DNA of 64,000 nucleotides. It comes from Microbacterium laevaniformans. Lineage in GTDB: Bacteria > Actinomycetota > Actinomycetes > Actinomycetales > Microbacteriaceae. This document shows, one piece after another, positions 24,410-36,069 of the stretch. Numbering within the stretch: position 1 is the first letter of the stretch; each line of letters opens with the position of its first letter. The DNA lies in assembly GCF_016907555.1 (NCBI RefSeq), contig NZ_JAFBCE010000001.1, forward strand, positions 186,001 to 250,000. Direction: 5' to 3'. The notes beneath the pieces are model-generated. The model did no database searches and had not been told where the DNA came from. It worked only from the letters and a program-made list of their open reading frames with translations. The position numbers were made by a program, and so were the translations under genes.

Positions 24410-25708
24410 ATGGCACTCGTCATGGGCGTCGACTCGTCGACGCAGTCCTGCAAGGTCGTGATCGTCGATGCGGAGACGGGAGCCGTGGTCCGTTCGGGGC
24501 GCGCGGCGCACCCCGACGGCACGAGCGTCGATCCCGAGGCGTGGTGGGTCGCGCTGCAGGAGGCGATCGCGGATGCCGGGGGCATCGCCGACGTCGCCGC
24601 CTGGGCGATCGGCGGCCAGCAGCACGGCATGGTCGCGCTCGATGCGCGCGGCGCGGTCGTGTGCGACGCGCTGCTGTGGAACGACACCCGCTCGGCGGCC
24701 GCCGCCGCCGACCTCGTCGCCGAGTTCGGCGCCGAGGCACTGGCCACGCGCACGGGTCTCGTGCCCGTGGCATCCTTCACGATCACCAAGCTGCGATGGC
24801 TGCGTGACGTCGAGCCCGACAACGCCGCGGCCGTCGCCGCCGTCGCGCTACCGCACGACTGGCTGACCTGGCGTCTGCGCGGGTTCGGGCCCGTGGCTGA
24901 GGGCACCGCGGCGTTCGACGAGCTGATCACCGACCGTTCCGACGCCTCCGGCACGGGCTACTGGAACCCCGCGACAGGCGCCTACGATCGCGATCTGCTC
25001 GTCGCCGCGCTCGGTCACGACGCCGCCCTGCCGCGGGTGCTCGGCCCGGACGAGTGGGTGTCGGATGCCGCGGGCCGTCGGGTCAGCCCCGGCGCGGGCG
25101 ACAACGCGGCCGCCGCCCTGGGCGTCGGTGCCGACGTCGGCGACGTCGTCGTCTCGATCGGCACGAGCGGCACGGTGTTCGCGGTCAGTGCGGAGCGCAC
25201 GATCGACCCCACCGGCACCGTAGCGGGCTTCGCGGATGCCGACGGCCACTTCCTCCCGCTGGTGGCGACGCTCAACGCCGCACGCGTGCTGGACGTGACC
25301 GCCCGGCTGCTCGCCGTCGACCACGGGGAGCTCAGCCGGCTCGCGCTGACCGCTGCATCCGGCGCCGGGGGGCTGTGCCTGCTGCCCTACTTCGAGGGGG
25401 AGCGCACGCCCAACCTGCCGGACGCCACCGCGGAGCTGACGGGCATGACGCTCGCCTCCACGACGCGCGAGAATTTCGCCCGCGCGGCGGTGGAGGGCAT
25501 GCTGCGAGGACTCGCGGCCGGCCTGGATGCCATCCGCGGGCTCGGTGTGCCGATCGAACGGGCGCTGCTGGTCGGCGGCGGCGCGCAGTCCGAGGCGGTG
25601 CGGCGCATCGCCCCCGACGTCCTCGGCGTGCCGGTGGACGTGCCCGCGGTGGGCGAGTACGTCGCGCTCGGGGCCGCCCGTCAAGCCGTCCGCCTCTTCT
25701 CCGCCTGA
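24410..25708 (+). CDS. xylB: Xylulokinase
   Basis: A 432-residue FGGY-family sugar kinase phosphorylating D-xylulose. The N-terminal phosphate-binding [13 protein letters not shown] is at residues 8-20. [16 protein letters not shown] and LLWNDTRS are the xylulokinase-type substrate segments (residues about 66-95). [12 protein letters not shown] near 250 and [20 protein letters not shown] near 385-404 complete the ATPase core. ATG 24410 follows GAGAGAGGATG. It seems intact although its usual partner xylA upstream is truncated, so xylulose must come from another isomerase or from arabitol/xylitol oxidation. Confidence 0.93.
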   Translation: MALVMGVDSSTQSCKVVIVDAETGAVVRSGRAAHPDGTSVDPEAWWVALQEAIADAGGIADVAAWAIGGQQHGMVALDARGAVVCDALLWNDTRSAAAAADLVAEFGAEALATRTGLVPVASFTITKLRWLRDVEPDNAAAVAAVALPHDWLTWRLRGFGPVAEGTAAFDELITDRSDASGTGYWNPATGAYDRDLLVAALGHDAALPRVLGPDEWVSDAAGRRVSPGAGDNAAAALGVGADVGDVVVSIGTSGTVFAVSAERTIDPTGTVAGFADADGHFLPLVATLNAARVLDVTARLLAVDHGELSRLALTAASGAGGLCLLPYFEGERTPNLPDATAELTGMTLASTTRENFARAAVEGMLRGLAAGLDAIRGLGVPIERALLVGGGAQSEAVRRIAPDVLGVPVDVPAVGEYVALGAARQAVRLFSA

Positions 25709-25740
25709 CGGCATCCCGCACCGCCGGCGTCCTGCAGCCA

Positions 25741-25809
25741 GCGAGAAACCATCCCCGCCGCGAGACATCACGTCTGCACGTGTTTCTCGCTCCGAGGCTG
25801 GTTTCTCGC
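25741..25809. repeat. 19-nt-period doublet inverted repeat (element R2b, unit GCGAGAAACC)
   Basis: Left units GCGAGAAACC (25741) and GCGAGACATC (25760) are 19 nt apart. Inverted units TGTTTCTCGC and GGTTTCTCGC end at 25790 and 25809, again 19 nt apart. The unit is a close variant of that in element R2a, 1.4 kb to the left. The element sits between xylB and glgX. Confidence 0.85.
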
Positions 25810-25943
25810 GGGATGCCGCGGCGTATAGCAACTCCGCGCGCCCGCGTCCAGACCCACCGTGCCACACCCCGACGAGTGGGTCCGAGGCCTAGGCTGAACT
25901 CGTCACGGGATGGTCTCGTCACGGTTCGAGCGTGTGGCAACGG

Positions 25944-25967
25944 TGTCACCGAACGATGTCACCGAAC
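25944..25967 (+). promoter_or_regulatory. Tandem TGTCACCGAAC just upstream of glgX
   Basis: TGTCACCGAAC occurs twice, at 25944-25954 and 25957-25967, with a 13-bp period, ending about 12 bp before the glgX start codon. It may be a regulator-binding or RNA-level site controlling the trehalose genes. No regulator gene is adjacent. Confidence 0.4.
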
Positions 25968-25979
25968 AGGGAGTCGCAC

Positions 25980-28190
<2,211 letters not shown>

Positions 28191-28192
28191 CC

Positions 28193-30595
28193 GTGGCCGA
28201 CGACCCGCGCGGCGCGCCCGCCTCGACCTACCGCCTCCAGGTGCGCGCGTCGTTCGACCTGGATGCCGCGGCCTCCGTCACCGGCTACCTGCACGATCTC
28301 GGCGTCGATTGGGCCTACCTGTCGCCGATCCTGCAGGCGGCCTCCGGCTCAGACCACGGCTACGACGTGGTGGACCCCACGCGGGTGGACGCCGACCGGG
28401 GCGGCCCGGGCGGACTCGAGAGGTTCGTCGCCGCGGCACGGGAGGCCGGTCTCGGCATCCTCGTGGACATCGTGCCGAACCATCAGGGCGTGGCCGATCC
28501 GACCGAGAACCCGTGGTGGTGGGACGTCCTGACCCACGGACGGGCGTCACGGCACGCGCACGCGTTCGATATCGATTGGGCGCACGGCGCCGAGCGTGTC
28601 GTGCTGCCCGTGCTGGGTGGCACCCTCGACGAGGTGCTCGGCGCCGGCGAGATCGAGGTGGCACCCCCGGCGGCCGACGACGACGATTTCGGCACGGCGC
28701 GCTACTACGACCTCGTGCTGCCGCTGGCCCCCGGCACCGCGCCGCTGCACGCGACGACCGACCGCCTCGCGGTGCGCGACGTGCTGGAGCGCCAGCACTG
28801 GCGGGTGACGTCGTGGCGGCGGGATGCCGAGGAGCTGAACTACCGTCGCTTCTTCACGGTGACCTCACTCGCGGGCGTGCGGGTCGAGCTGCCCGACGTG
28901 TTCGCCGCGTCGCACGGGGAGATCCTCCGATGGGTGCGCGAGGGGCTCGTCGACGGTCTGCGCATCGACCATCCCGACGGCCTGGCCGATCCGGGCGGCT
29001 ACCTCGACGCACTCGCGGCCGCGGTCGTGGAGGCCCGCGGCGCCGCGTCGACCCCCGCCTTTCCCGTCTACGTGGAGAAGATCCTCGAGCCGGGGGAGGA
29101 GTTGCCCGGCTGGTGGGCCACCGACGGCACCACCGGCTACGACGCCCTCGGCGAGATCGACCGGGTGCTCGTCGACCCGGCCGGCGCGCCGGCGCTGACC
29201 GCGCTCGACGAGCGCCTGCGCGGCGGGCCCGTGGACTGGCACGACATGATCGCCGGCACCAAGCGCGAGATCGCCGACACGTCGCAGGCCGCCGAGGTCG
29301 GTCGCCTCATCCGCTGCCTGCCGGACGCCGTGCGCGCCGACCTGGGCGACGACCGTGCCCGTGACGCGTTCGCCGAGCTGCTCGCCGCCTTCCCCGTCTA
29401 CCGCGCGTACCTTCCGGCCGGCCGCGAGCTGCTGGCGGATGCCGTGGCCACGGCATCCGCGCGCCGGCCCGACCTCGCCGACGCCCTCGTCGTGCTGGCG
29501 GAGCTCGTCGCCGATACCGACGCCGAACTGTCGCGGCGCTTCATGCAGACCACCGGCCCGGTGACCGCCAAGGGCGTCGAGGACCGCGCGTTCTACCGGT
29601 ACACGCGGCTGAGCTCGCTCACCGAGGTGGGCGGCGACCCGTCGTGGTTCGCGCTCGACGTCCCCGGGTTCCACGCGGCGTTCACGCGTCGTCAGGCGTC
29701 GTGGCCGCACGCGCTCACGGCGCTGACGACGCACGACACCAAGCGCTCCGAGGACGTGCGGGCGCGCCTGTCGGTGCTCGCGGAGATCCCCGACCGCTGG
29801 GCGGCGGCGCTGGACGCGCTGCGTGCGACGGCATCCACCGGGGACGGCCCGCTCGATGCGCTCCTGTGGCAGGCGGTGATCGGTGCATGGTCGGACGATC
29901 CGGCCCTGCCCGAGCGGCTGCACGCGTACGCCGAGAAGGCCGCGCGTGAGGGCGACGTCGGCACGAGCTGGACCGATCCCGACGAGGCGTTCGAAGCGCG
30001 CGTCCACGGACTCGTCGACGCGGCGTTCGATGCCGCGCGGCCGACGGTCGAGGCGCTCGTCGCCGACGTCGTGGATGCCGGCCGCTCGAACTCCCTGTCG
30101 GCGAAGCTGCTGCAGTTGGCCGGACCCGGCGTGCCGGACGTCTACCAGGGCACGGAGCTGTGGGACCTCTCGCTCGTCGACCCCGACAACCGGCGCCCCG
30201 TCGATGTCGCCCGCCGCCGCGCGCTGCTCGCACGGCTCGACGACGGATGGATGCCGTCGGTCGACGACACCGGTGCCGCCAAGCTCCTCGTCGTGTCGCG
30301 GACCCTGCGGCTGCGCCGTGCCCGGCCCGACCTGTTCACGCGGTACACGCCGCTGCCCGTCGTCGGTGCGGCATCCGCGCACGCCGTCGCGTTCGACCGG
30401 GGCGGTGCGATCGCCGTCGCGACGCGTCTGCCCGTCGGGCTCGCCGCGCGCGGCGGCTGGGGCGACACCGCGGTGCTGCTGCCCACGGGACGCTGGCGCG
30501 ATGCGTTCACCGGACGCGAGCTCGCCGGCGGGGCCGCGCCCCTGGCCGTCGTTCTCGCCGACCTGCCGGTCGCGCTGCTGGTCGCGGCCGACTGA
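28193..30595 (+). CDS. treY: Malto-oligosyltrehalose synthase
   Basis: An 800-residue GH13 enzyme that turns the reducing-end maltose unit of maltodextrins into a trehalosyl end. It opens with STYRLQVRASFDLDAAASVT, the TreY hallmark, then YLSPILQAASGSDHGYDVVD. The catalytic Asp is in GLRIDHPDGLADP (about 257), the Glu in VYVEKILEPGE (about 294) and the third Asp in TTHDTKRSEDVRAR (about 514). Start GTG 28193 lies 2 bases after the glgX stop. Its usual next gene, treZ, is 10 kb downstream at 40738. Confidence 0.96.
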   Translation: MADDPRGAPASTYRLQVRASFDLDAAASVTGYLHDLGVDWAYLSPILQAASGSDHGYDVVDPTRVDADRGGPGGLERFVAAAREAGLGILVDIVPNHQGVADPTENPWWWDVLTHGRASRHAHAFDIDWAHGAERVVLPVLGGTLDEVLGAGEIEVAPPAADDDDFGTARYYDLVLPLAPGTAPLHATTDRLAVRDVLERQHWRVTSWRRDAEELNYRRFFTVTSLAGVRVELPDVFAASHGEILRWVREGLVDGLRIDHPDGLADPGGYLDALAAAVVEARGAASTPAFPVYVEKILEPGEELPGWWATDGTTGYDALGEIDRVLVDPAGAPALTALDERLRGGPVDWHDMIAGTKREIADTSQAAEVGRLIRCLPDAVRADLGDDRARDAFAELLAAFPVYRAYLPAGRELLADAVATASARRPDLADALVVLAELVADTDAELSRRFMQTTGPVTAKGVEDRAFYRYTRLSSLTEVGGDPSWFALDVPGFHAAFTRRQASWPHALTALTTHDTKRSEDVRARLSVLAEIPDRWAAALDALRATASTGDGPLDALLWQAVIGAWSDDPALPERLHAYAEKAAREGDVGTSWTDPDEAFEARVHGLVDAAFDAARPTVEALVADVVDAGRSNSLSAKLLQLAGPGVPDVYQGTELWDLSLVDPDNRRPVDVARRRALLARLDDGWMPSVDDTGAAKLLVVSRTLRLRRARPDLFTRYTPLPVVGAASAHAVAFDRGGAIAVATRLPVGLAARGGWGDTAVLLPTGRWRDAFTGRELAGGAAPLAVVLADLPVALLVAAD

Positions 30596-30604
30596 CCGCT
30601 CGGC

Positions 30605-30631
30605 GCGAGCGAGCGCAGCGAGTCGAAAAGG
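30605..30631. repeat. Single R1 repeat copy at the treY / ABC-cassette junction
   Basis: GCGAGCGAGCGCAGCGAGTC followed by GAAAAGG is an R1 copy directly after the treY stop codon, at the left boundary of the gene set that separates treY from treZ. Confidence 0.7.
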
Positions 30632-30760
30632 GGTGCGTATGACGTTTCGTGACGATCGCTTACGTCACGTGACCGCCGGTTGGTCCCGCCGGATGCAGCC
30701 GTGGTGGGGTGGATCATCCCGCTCACCGCAGCGCCGCCCGGCGCACACCAGGAGACCACC

Positions 30761-32413
30761 ATGTCCCGACTGACCCGCACGACCCTCGTCGTGGCATCCA
30801 CCCTCGCCGCGGTCGCCCTCCTCGCCGGTTGCGCTTCCGGCAGTGCCGCCCCCGCCGCCTCCGCCGGAGGCGAGCCGAAGACCGGCGGCACGCTCACCTA
30901 CCTGGAGCCGCAGACGTGGACGACGCTGTACCCGCCGTCCGCGGGCTTCTACCCCAACGGCGGCATCGTCAACAACGTGACCGATCGCCTGCTCTACCAG
31001 AACCCCGAGACGCTCGAACTCGAGCCGTGGATCGCGACCGACTACAAGGTCAACGACGATGCCACCGAGTACACGTTCGACCTGCGCACCGACGTCACGT
31101 ACTCCGACGGCACGCCGCTGACCGCCGCGAACGTCGTGAAGAACATCGACCTCTACGGCAAGGGCGACAAGGCGCGGGCGCTTCCGGTGTCGGAGGCGAT
31201 CAACAACTACGACCACGGCGAGGTGACCGGCGACCACACGGTCGTCTTCCACTTCACGGCGCCGTCGCCCGGCTTCGCGCAGGCCGTCTCGACCATCAAC
31301 TCGGGCCTGCTGTCGGATGCGACCCTCGACCGCACGAGCGAGCAGTTCGGACCGGGCAACGCCACCAAGATCATCGGCAGCGGCCCGTTCGTCATCTCCG
31401 ACGAGCAGATCGGCACGCAGACCAGCGTCACCGCGCGCAAGGACTACAACTGGGCGCCGCCGTCGCTGAAGCATCAGGGCGCCGCCTACCTCGCGGGCGT
31501 CAACTACGTCGTCGCGGCCGAGAACAGCGTGCGCGTCGGCACCGTCGTCGCAGGCCAAGCCGACATCGCCCGCAACATCCCCGCCCCCGACGAGGCGCAG
31601 TTCGCCGCCGGCGGCCTGTCGCTGCACGCCGCCGCCACCAACGGCGTCAACAACGGCCTGAGCTTCCGCTTCCGTGAGCCGCGTCTGGCCGACGTGCGTG
31701 TGCGTCAGGCGATCATCGCGGGCATCGACCGTCAGAAGATCGTCGACACCCTGTTCACGAAGAACTACCCGCTGGCCACCGGCGCGCTCGCCAAGACCGC
31801 CCTCGGCTACGTCGACACCTCCTCGTACTACACGTACGACCCGGCCAAGGCCGCGTCGCTGCTGGATGCCGCGGGGTGGACCCTCGGATCCGACGGCATC
31901 CGTGCCAAGGACGGCGAGAAGCTCACGCTGAGCTTCAACGAGGCGCTGCCGCAGCCGCGCTCGAAGGAGGTCGTGACCCTCATCCAGGAGCAGCTGGGCA
32001 AGCTCGGCATCCAGGTGTCGTTGTTCGCCGGCGACATGGCCGCGCAGACCAAGGCGTCCACCGACCAGAGCGTCATCCAGGTGTACCACTCCATGGTCGG
32101 CCGCGCGGACTTCGATGTGCTGAAGTCGCAGTACTTCTCGAAGAACCGCAACACGCTGCTCAACCTGAACCCCGCGGACGGCAGCATCGGTGACCCGCAG
32201 CTCGACACGCTCCTGCAGGCGATCGCGTCCGAGCCCACGACGGCCGAGCGTCAGGCGGCATCCGAGGCGGCGCAGACCTACCTCGCCGAGAACGCCTACA
32301 TCCTGCCGATCTTCGAGGAGCCCCAGGTCTTCGGCCTGACCGCGAAGGTCCAGGGCTTCGCGACCGAGTCGGTCGGTCGCCCGACCTTCTCCTCGACCTG
32401 GCTCGCGGGCTGA
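30761..32413 (+). CDS. ABC transporter substrate-binding lipoprotein, family 5 (peptide type)
   Basis: A 550-residue extracellular solute-binding protein. The signal peptide ends in the lipobox LLAGC (Cys near residue 24) followed by a Ser/Ala linker. The SBP_bac_5 domain includes GGTLTYLEPQTWTTLYPPSA, VTYSDGTPLTAANVVKNID (about 123-141) and FRFREPRLADVRVRQAIIAG (about 303-322). It fits, from memory, the KPN_01854-type subfamily that is encoded with luciferase-like and AhpD-like proteins. ATG 30761 follows AGGAGA. It is the first gene of a nine-gene operon. Confidence 0.93.
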   Translation: MSRLTRTTLVVASTLAAVALLAGCASGSAAPAASAGGEPKTGGTLTYLEPQTWTTLYPPSAGFYPNGGIVNNVTDRLLYQNPETLELEPWIATDYKVNDDATEYTFDLRTDVTYSDGTPLTAANVVKNIDLYGKGDKARALPVSEAINNYDHGEVTGDHTVVFHFTAPSPGFAQAVSTINSGLLSDATLDRTSEQFGPGNATKIIGSGPFVISDEQIGTQTSVTARKDYNWAPPSLKHQGAAYLAGVNYVVAAENSVRVGTVVAGQADIARNIPAPDEAQFAAGGLSLHAAATNGVNNGLSFRFREPRLADVRVRQAIIAGIDRQKIVDTLFTKNYPLATGALAKTALGYVDTSSYYTYDPAKAASLLDAAGWTLGSDGIRAKDGEKLTLSFNEALPQPRSKEVVTLIQEQLGKLGIQVSLFAGDMAAQTKASTDQSVIQVYHSMVGRADFDVLKSQYFSKNRNTLLNLNPADGSIGDPQLDTLLQAIASEPTTAERQAASEAAQTYLAENAYILPIFEEPQVFGLTAKVQGFATESVGRPTFSSTWLAG

Positions 32414-32447
32414 GCGACCGGCCCTCGGATCGGTTCACGGAGAATCC

Positions 32448-33497
32448 ATGTCGTACGTCCTTCGTCGTGTGGGCCAGGCGGTGCTCGTCCTCGCTCTGGC
32501 CTACACGGCGGCATATCTGCTGCTGGCGGCCCTCCCCGGTGACGCCGTCATCGCGCGGTACGGCGCGCCGGAGCTCGGCCTCACCCCTGAGCAGATCGAG
32601 GCCATCCGCCAGTCGCTCGGCGCCGATCAGCCCCTCATCGTGCAATACGTCCGCTCGATCGCGGGCTTCCTCACGGGCGACTTCGGCTACTCGGTGGCCA
32701 GCGGCGCGGCCGTCTCCGACCTCATCGCGACGGCGTTGCCGCCCACCCTGACCCTGGCGGTGCTCGGTCTCGCATTGGCGGTGTTCCTCGCGGTCACGAT
32801 CGCCTTCACCGCGACGTACGGTGCGGGTCGCGGGCTGCGTCGGGTGTTCCGCGGCATCCCGCCCCTGTTCGTCTCCCTGCCGGTGTTCTGGATCGGCATC
32901 ATCCTGATCCAGGTGTTCTCGTTCCGGCTCGGGCTCGTGCCCGTCATCGGGGCCAACCCCGTGCAGGCGCTCATCCTGCCGGTGATCACCCTGGCGACCC
33001 CGATCGCGGCGCCCCTCTCACAGGTGCTGATGCGTTCGATCGACGAGGTGCGCGAGCAGCCGTTCGTCGCCGTCGTGCGTGCGCGCGGGGCGAGCACGCC
33101 GTGGCTGCTGTGGCGAAACGTCGCCCGCAACGCGCTGCTGCCGACCCTGACGATGGCGGGACTGCTCTTCGGCGAGCTCGTGGGCGGTGCGGTCGTGACC
33201 GAGACGGTCTTCGCCCGCGCCGGCATCGGCCAGCTCACGGCGCAGGCGGTCGCCAACCGCGACACCCCGGTGCTGCTCGCCGTCGTCGTGATCTCCACCG
33301 TCGCCTTCGTCGTCATCAATCTGATCGTCGACCTGCTGTACCCCGTGCTCGACGCGAGGCTGCGCACCTCCGGGCCCACCCGCGGGTCGGTCGCGGCACC
33401 GCGCGAAGATGCCGCCGACCGCGCCGTCGACGAGCTCGTGGATGCCGAGGTCGGTGCCACCGTGGCGGCCGCCGCCTCCCGAGGAGGGAACCGATGA
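32448..33497 (+). CDS. ABC transporter permease, DppB type
   Basis: A 349-residue inner-membrane permease with six hydrophobic segments. The N-terminal LRRVGQAVLVLALAYTAAYL is typical of DppB/OppB, and the EAA loop is recognisable at VVRARGASTPWLLWRNVARN (about 206-225). A non-conserved acidic/Ala tail (about 310-349) extends past the usual end. ATG 32448 follows GGAGAA. Its stop overlaps the next start (ATGA). Confidence 0.93.
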   Translation: MSYVLRRVGQAVLVLALAYTAAYLLLAALPGDAVIARYGAPELGLTPEQIEAIRQSLGADQPLIVQYVRSIAGFLTGDFGYSVASGAAVSDLIATALPPTLTLAVLGLALAVFLAVTIAFTATYGAGRGLRRVFRGIPPLFVSLPVFWIGIILIQVFSFRLGLVPVIGANPVQALILPVITLATPIAAPLSQVLMRSIDEVREQPFVAVVRARGASTPWLLWRNVARNALLPTLTMAGLLFGELVGGAVVTETVFARAGIGQLTAQAVANRDTPVLLAVVVISTVAFVVINLIVDLLYPVLDARLRTSGPTRGSVAAPREDAADRAVDELVDAEVGATVAAAASRGGNR

Positions 33498-34390
33498 CCG
33501 CCCTGGCCACCACCGCTGGACTCGCCGGCGACACCGCACCCGGCGACCCGGGCCCCGGCGCCCCCGCTCCCGACCGGCGCCTGCGCTGGCGGAGCCTCGT
33601 CTCGCGCGTCGGGTTCGTCCTGCCGGCGCTCGTGATCCTCGTCGCCCTGCTGTGGGCGCTGTTCCCGGGCCTGTTCACGGCCCAGAACCCCACCGAGACG
33701 GTCGCGCCCGCGCTGCAGGCGCCCAGCGCCGAGCACTGGTTCGGCACCGACGCCACCGGCCGCGATCTCTACGCCCGTGTCGTCTACGGCGCCTCGCAGT
33801 CGATCATCGGCGCGCTCGTCGCCGTGCTCGTCGGCCTCGTCGTGGGCACCGCCATCGGCCTCGCGGCCGGAGCGCTCGGCGGCGCCGTCGACGAGGTGCT
33901 CATGCGCGTCGTCGACGTGCTGCTCGCGATCCCCGCACTGCTGCTGTCGCTGAGCGTCGTGATCCTGTTGGGCTTCGGCACCACGAGCGCCGCCGTCGCG
34001 GTCGGGGTCACCTCGATCGCGGTGTTCGCGCGCCTGGCGCGCTCGCGCGTCGTGAGCGTTCGGGTCACCGACTTCGTCGAGGCGGCCTACGGCTCGGGCG
34101 GCACGTTCTTCGGCGTGCTGTGGCGCCACATCCTGCCCAACTCGCTCACTCCGGTGATCGCGCTGGCGGCGCTGCAGTTCGGCTCGGCGATCCTGCAGAT
34201 CTCCACCCTCGGCTTCCTCGGCTACGGCGCCCCGCCGCCCACGCCCGAGTGGGGCCTGCTGATCGCCGAGGGACGCAACTACGTCGCCACCGCCTGGTGG
34301 CTCACGGTGCTGCCCGGCCTGATCGTCGTGTTCGTCGTGCTGGCGACCAACCGCCTCAGCCAGGCCCTTCGAGGAGGGGATGCCGCATGA
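33494..34390 (+). CDS. ABC transporter permease, DppC type
   Basis: A 298-residue permease. Before TM1 is a 35-residue polar tail. After it come HWFGTDATGRDLYARVVYGA (about 77-96), the DppC hallmark, and the EAA loop VEAAYGSGGTFFGVLWRHIL (about 196-215). GAPPPTPEWGLLIAEGRNY near 242 is also typical. ATG 33494 overlaps the preceding stop; its own stop overlaps the ATPase start (ATGA), so the three transporter parts are translationally coupled. Confidence 0.93.
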   Translation: MTALATTAGLAGDTAPGDPGPGAPAPDRRLRWRSLVSRVGFVLPALVILVALLWALFPGLFTAQNPTETVAPALQAPSAEHWFGTDATGRDLYARVVYGASQSIIGALVAVLVGLVVGTAIGLAAGALGGAVDEVLMRVVDVLLAIPALLLSLSVVILLGFGTTSAAVAVGVTSIAVFARLARSRVVSVRVTDFVEAAYGSGGTFFGVLWRHILPNSLTPVIALAALQFGSAILQISTLGFLGYGAPPPTPEWGLLIAEGRNYVATAWWLTVLPGLIVVFVVLATNRLSQALRGGDAA

Positions 34391-36069
34391 GCGCGCAGCC
34401 ACTGCTGTCCATCCGCGACCTCGCCGTGCAGTACCGCACGCGTCGCGGTGCCGTCGAGGCCGTCCGCGGGGTCTCGTTCGACGTCGAGGCGGGGTCGGTC
34501 ACGGCTCTGGTGGGCGAGTCCGGTTCGGGCAAGACGACCGTCGCCCAGTCGGTCATCGGCCTGCTCGCCGCCAACGGCCGCGTCTCCGGCGGCAGCATCC
34601 GACTGTCCGAGCGCACCGACGGGCCGACCGAGCTCGTCGGTCTCGGCGAGCGCCGCTGGCGGCATCTGCGCGGACGCTGCATCGCGCTCATCCCGCAGGA
34701 CCCGGGCAACTCGCTCAACCCGGTGGCCACCATCGGCTGGAGCGTCGGCGAAGCCCTCCGCATCCACGGGTGGAAGGACCGCGCCAAGATCCAGGCGCGC
34801 GTCATCGACCTGCTCGAACGCGTCGGCATCGACGACCCCGAGGCTCGCGCACGTCAGTATCCGCACGAGCTGTCCGGGGGTATGCGCCAGCGGGTGCTGA
34901 TCGCTGCGGCGCTCGCGCTGCAGCCCGAGCTGATCATCGCCGACGAGCCCACGAGCGCGCTCGACGTGACGGTGCAGCGGACCGTCCTGGACCTTCTCGA
35001 CGAGCTGCGCGCCGAGACGGGCACCGGCATCCTCTTCATCACGCACGACCTCGCCGTCGCCGCAGACCGCTCCGACGCGCTCGTCGTGATGCAGGGTGGC
35101 CGCGTGCAGGAAGCGGGGCCCACGGCTGAGGTCCTGCCGGCGCCGACGTCGGACTACACCCGCACGCTCCTCGCCGACGCACCCTCACTCGCCCGCGTCG
35201 TCGAGCGCACGGCGCCGGATGCTGCCGCCCTCGCCGACACCCTCGTCGAGGTCTCCGGGCTCACGCAGGAGTTCCGCCGCGCGGGACGCTCGCCGCTGGT
35301 CGCCGTCGACGACGTGTCGTTCACCGTCGCCCGCGGCACGACGCACGCCCTCGTCGGGGAGTCGGGCTCGGGCAAGACGACGACAGGGCGCTCGATCGCG
35401 GGCTTCAACAGCCCGACGCGCGGCACGATCCGTGTCGGCGGAACCGAGGTCACCGCGCTCGCCGGCGGACGGTCACGCCGCGCGTTCCACCGCACCACCC
35501 AGCTCGTCTACCAGAACCCGTACGCGTCGCTCGATCCGCGCCAGAGCATCGCCGACATCCTCGCCGAGCCCCTGCGCAACTTCGGCATCGGCACCCGCGG
35601 CGAGCGGGCCGACCGGGTGGCGCATCACCTCGAGCTCGTCGCCCTCGCGCCCGAGATCGCGTCGCGGCATCCGCGGGAGCTCTCCGGCGGGCAGCGCCAG
35701 CGCGTGGCCATCGCCCGTGCGCTGATCGTGGAGCCCGAGCTGGTCGTGCTCGACGAGGCCGTCTCGGCCCTCGATGTGACGGTCCAGGCGCAGATCCTGC
35801 GGCTGCTCGCGCGGCTGCAGAGCGAACTCGGACTGACCTACGTGTTCATCTCGCACGATCTCGCCGTCGTTCGCCAGATCGCCGACACCGTCTCGGTGCT
35901 CCGCCGCGGCCGTCAGGTGGAGCACGGCGCGGCCGCCGCGGTCTTCGCCGGTCCGCAGCACGCGTACACGCGTGAGCTGCTCGCCGCGATCCCGGGGGCG
36001 TCGCTGCGCGAGGAGCTCCCGGCATCGCCGTCCCCGTCCATCCCCCGCAAGGAAGAGGTATCCGCATGA
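34387..36069 (+). CDS. Fused dual-ATPase component of peptide-type ABC transporter (DppD-DppF)
   Basis: A 560-residue protein with two complete ABC ATPase domains, the equivalents of DppD and DppF. Domain 1: Walker A GESGSGKTTV (about 44-53), signature LSGGMRQRV (about 162), Walker B LIIADEPTSALD (about 181). Domain 2: Walker A GESGSGKTTT (about 324), signature LSGGQRQRVAIARAL (about 433), Walker B LVVLDEAVSALD (about 452). It energises uptake by the two permeases upstream. ATG 34387 overlaps the DppC stop and its own stop overlaps the next start. Confidence 0.95.
   Translation: MSAQPLLSIRDLAVQYRTRRGAVEAVRGVSFDVEAGSVTALVGESGSGKTTVAQSVIGLLAANGRVSGGSIRLSERTDGPTELVGLGERRWRHLRGRCIALIPQDPGNSLNPVATIGWSVGEALRIHGWKDRAKIQARVIDLLERVGIDDPEARARQYPHELSGGMRQRVLIAAALALQPELIIADEPTSALDVTVQRTVLDLLDELRAETGTGILFITHDLAVAADRSDALVVMQGGRVQEAGPTAEVLPAPTSDYTRTLLADAPSLARVVERTAPDAAALADTLVEVSGLTQEFRRAGRSPLVAVDDVSFTVARGTTHALVGESGSGKTTTGRSIAGFNSPTRGTIRVGGTEVTALAGGRSRRAFHRTTQLVYQNPYASLDPRQSIADILAEPLRNFGIGTRGERADRVAHHLELVALAPEIASRHPRELSGGQRQRVAIARALIVEPELVVLDEAVSALDVTVQAQILRLLARLQSELGLTYVFISHDLAVVRQIADTVSVLRRGRQVEHGAAAAVFAGPQHAYTRELLAAIPGASLREELPASPSPSIPRKEEVSA

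Noticed and set aside
30632..30760. Riboswitch upstream of the ABC substrate-binding gene
   Set aside because: The leader is GC-rich with some pairing, but I could not recognise conserved SAM, cobalamin, TPP or other aptamer elements.
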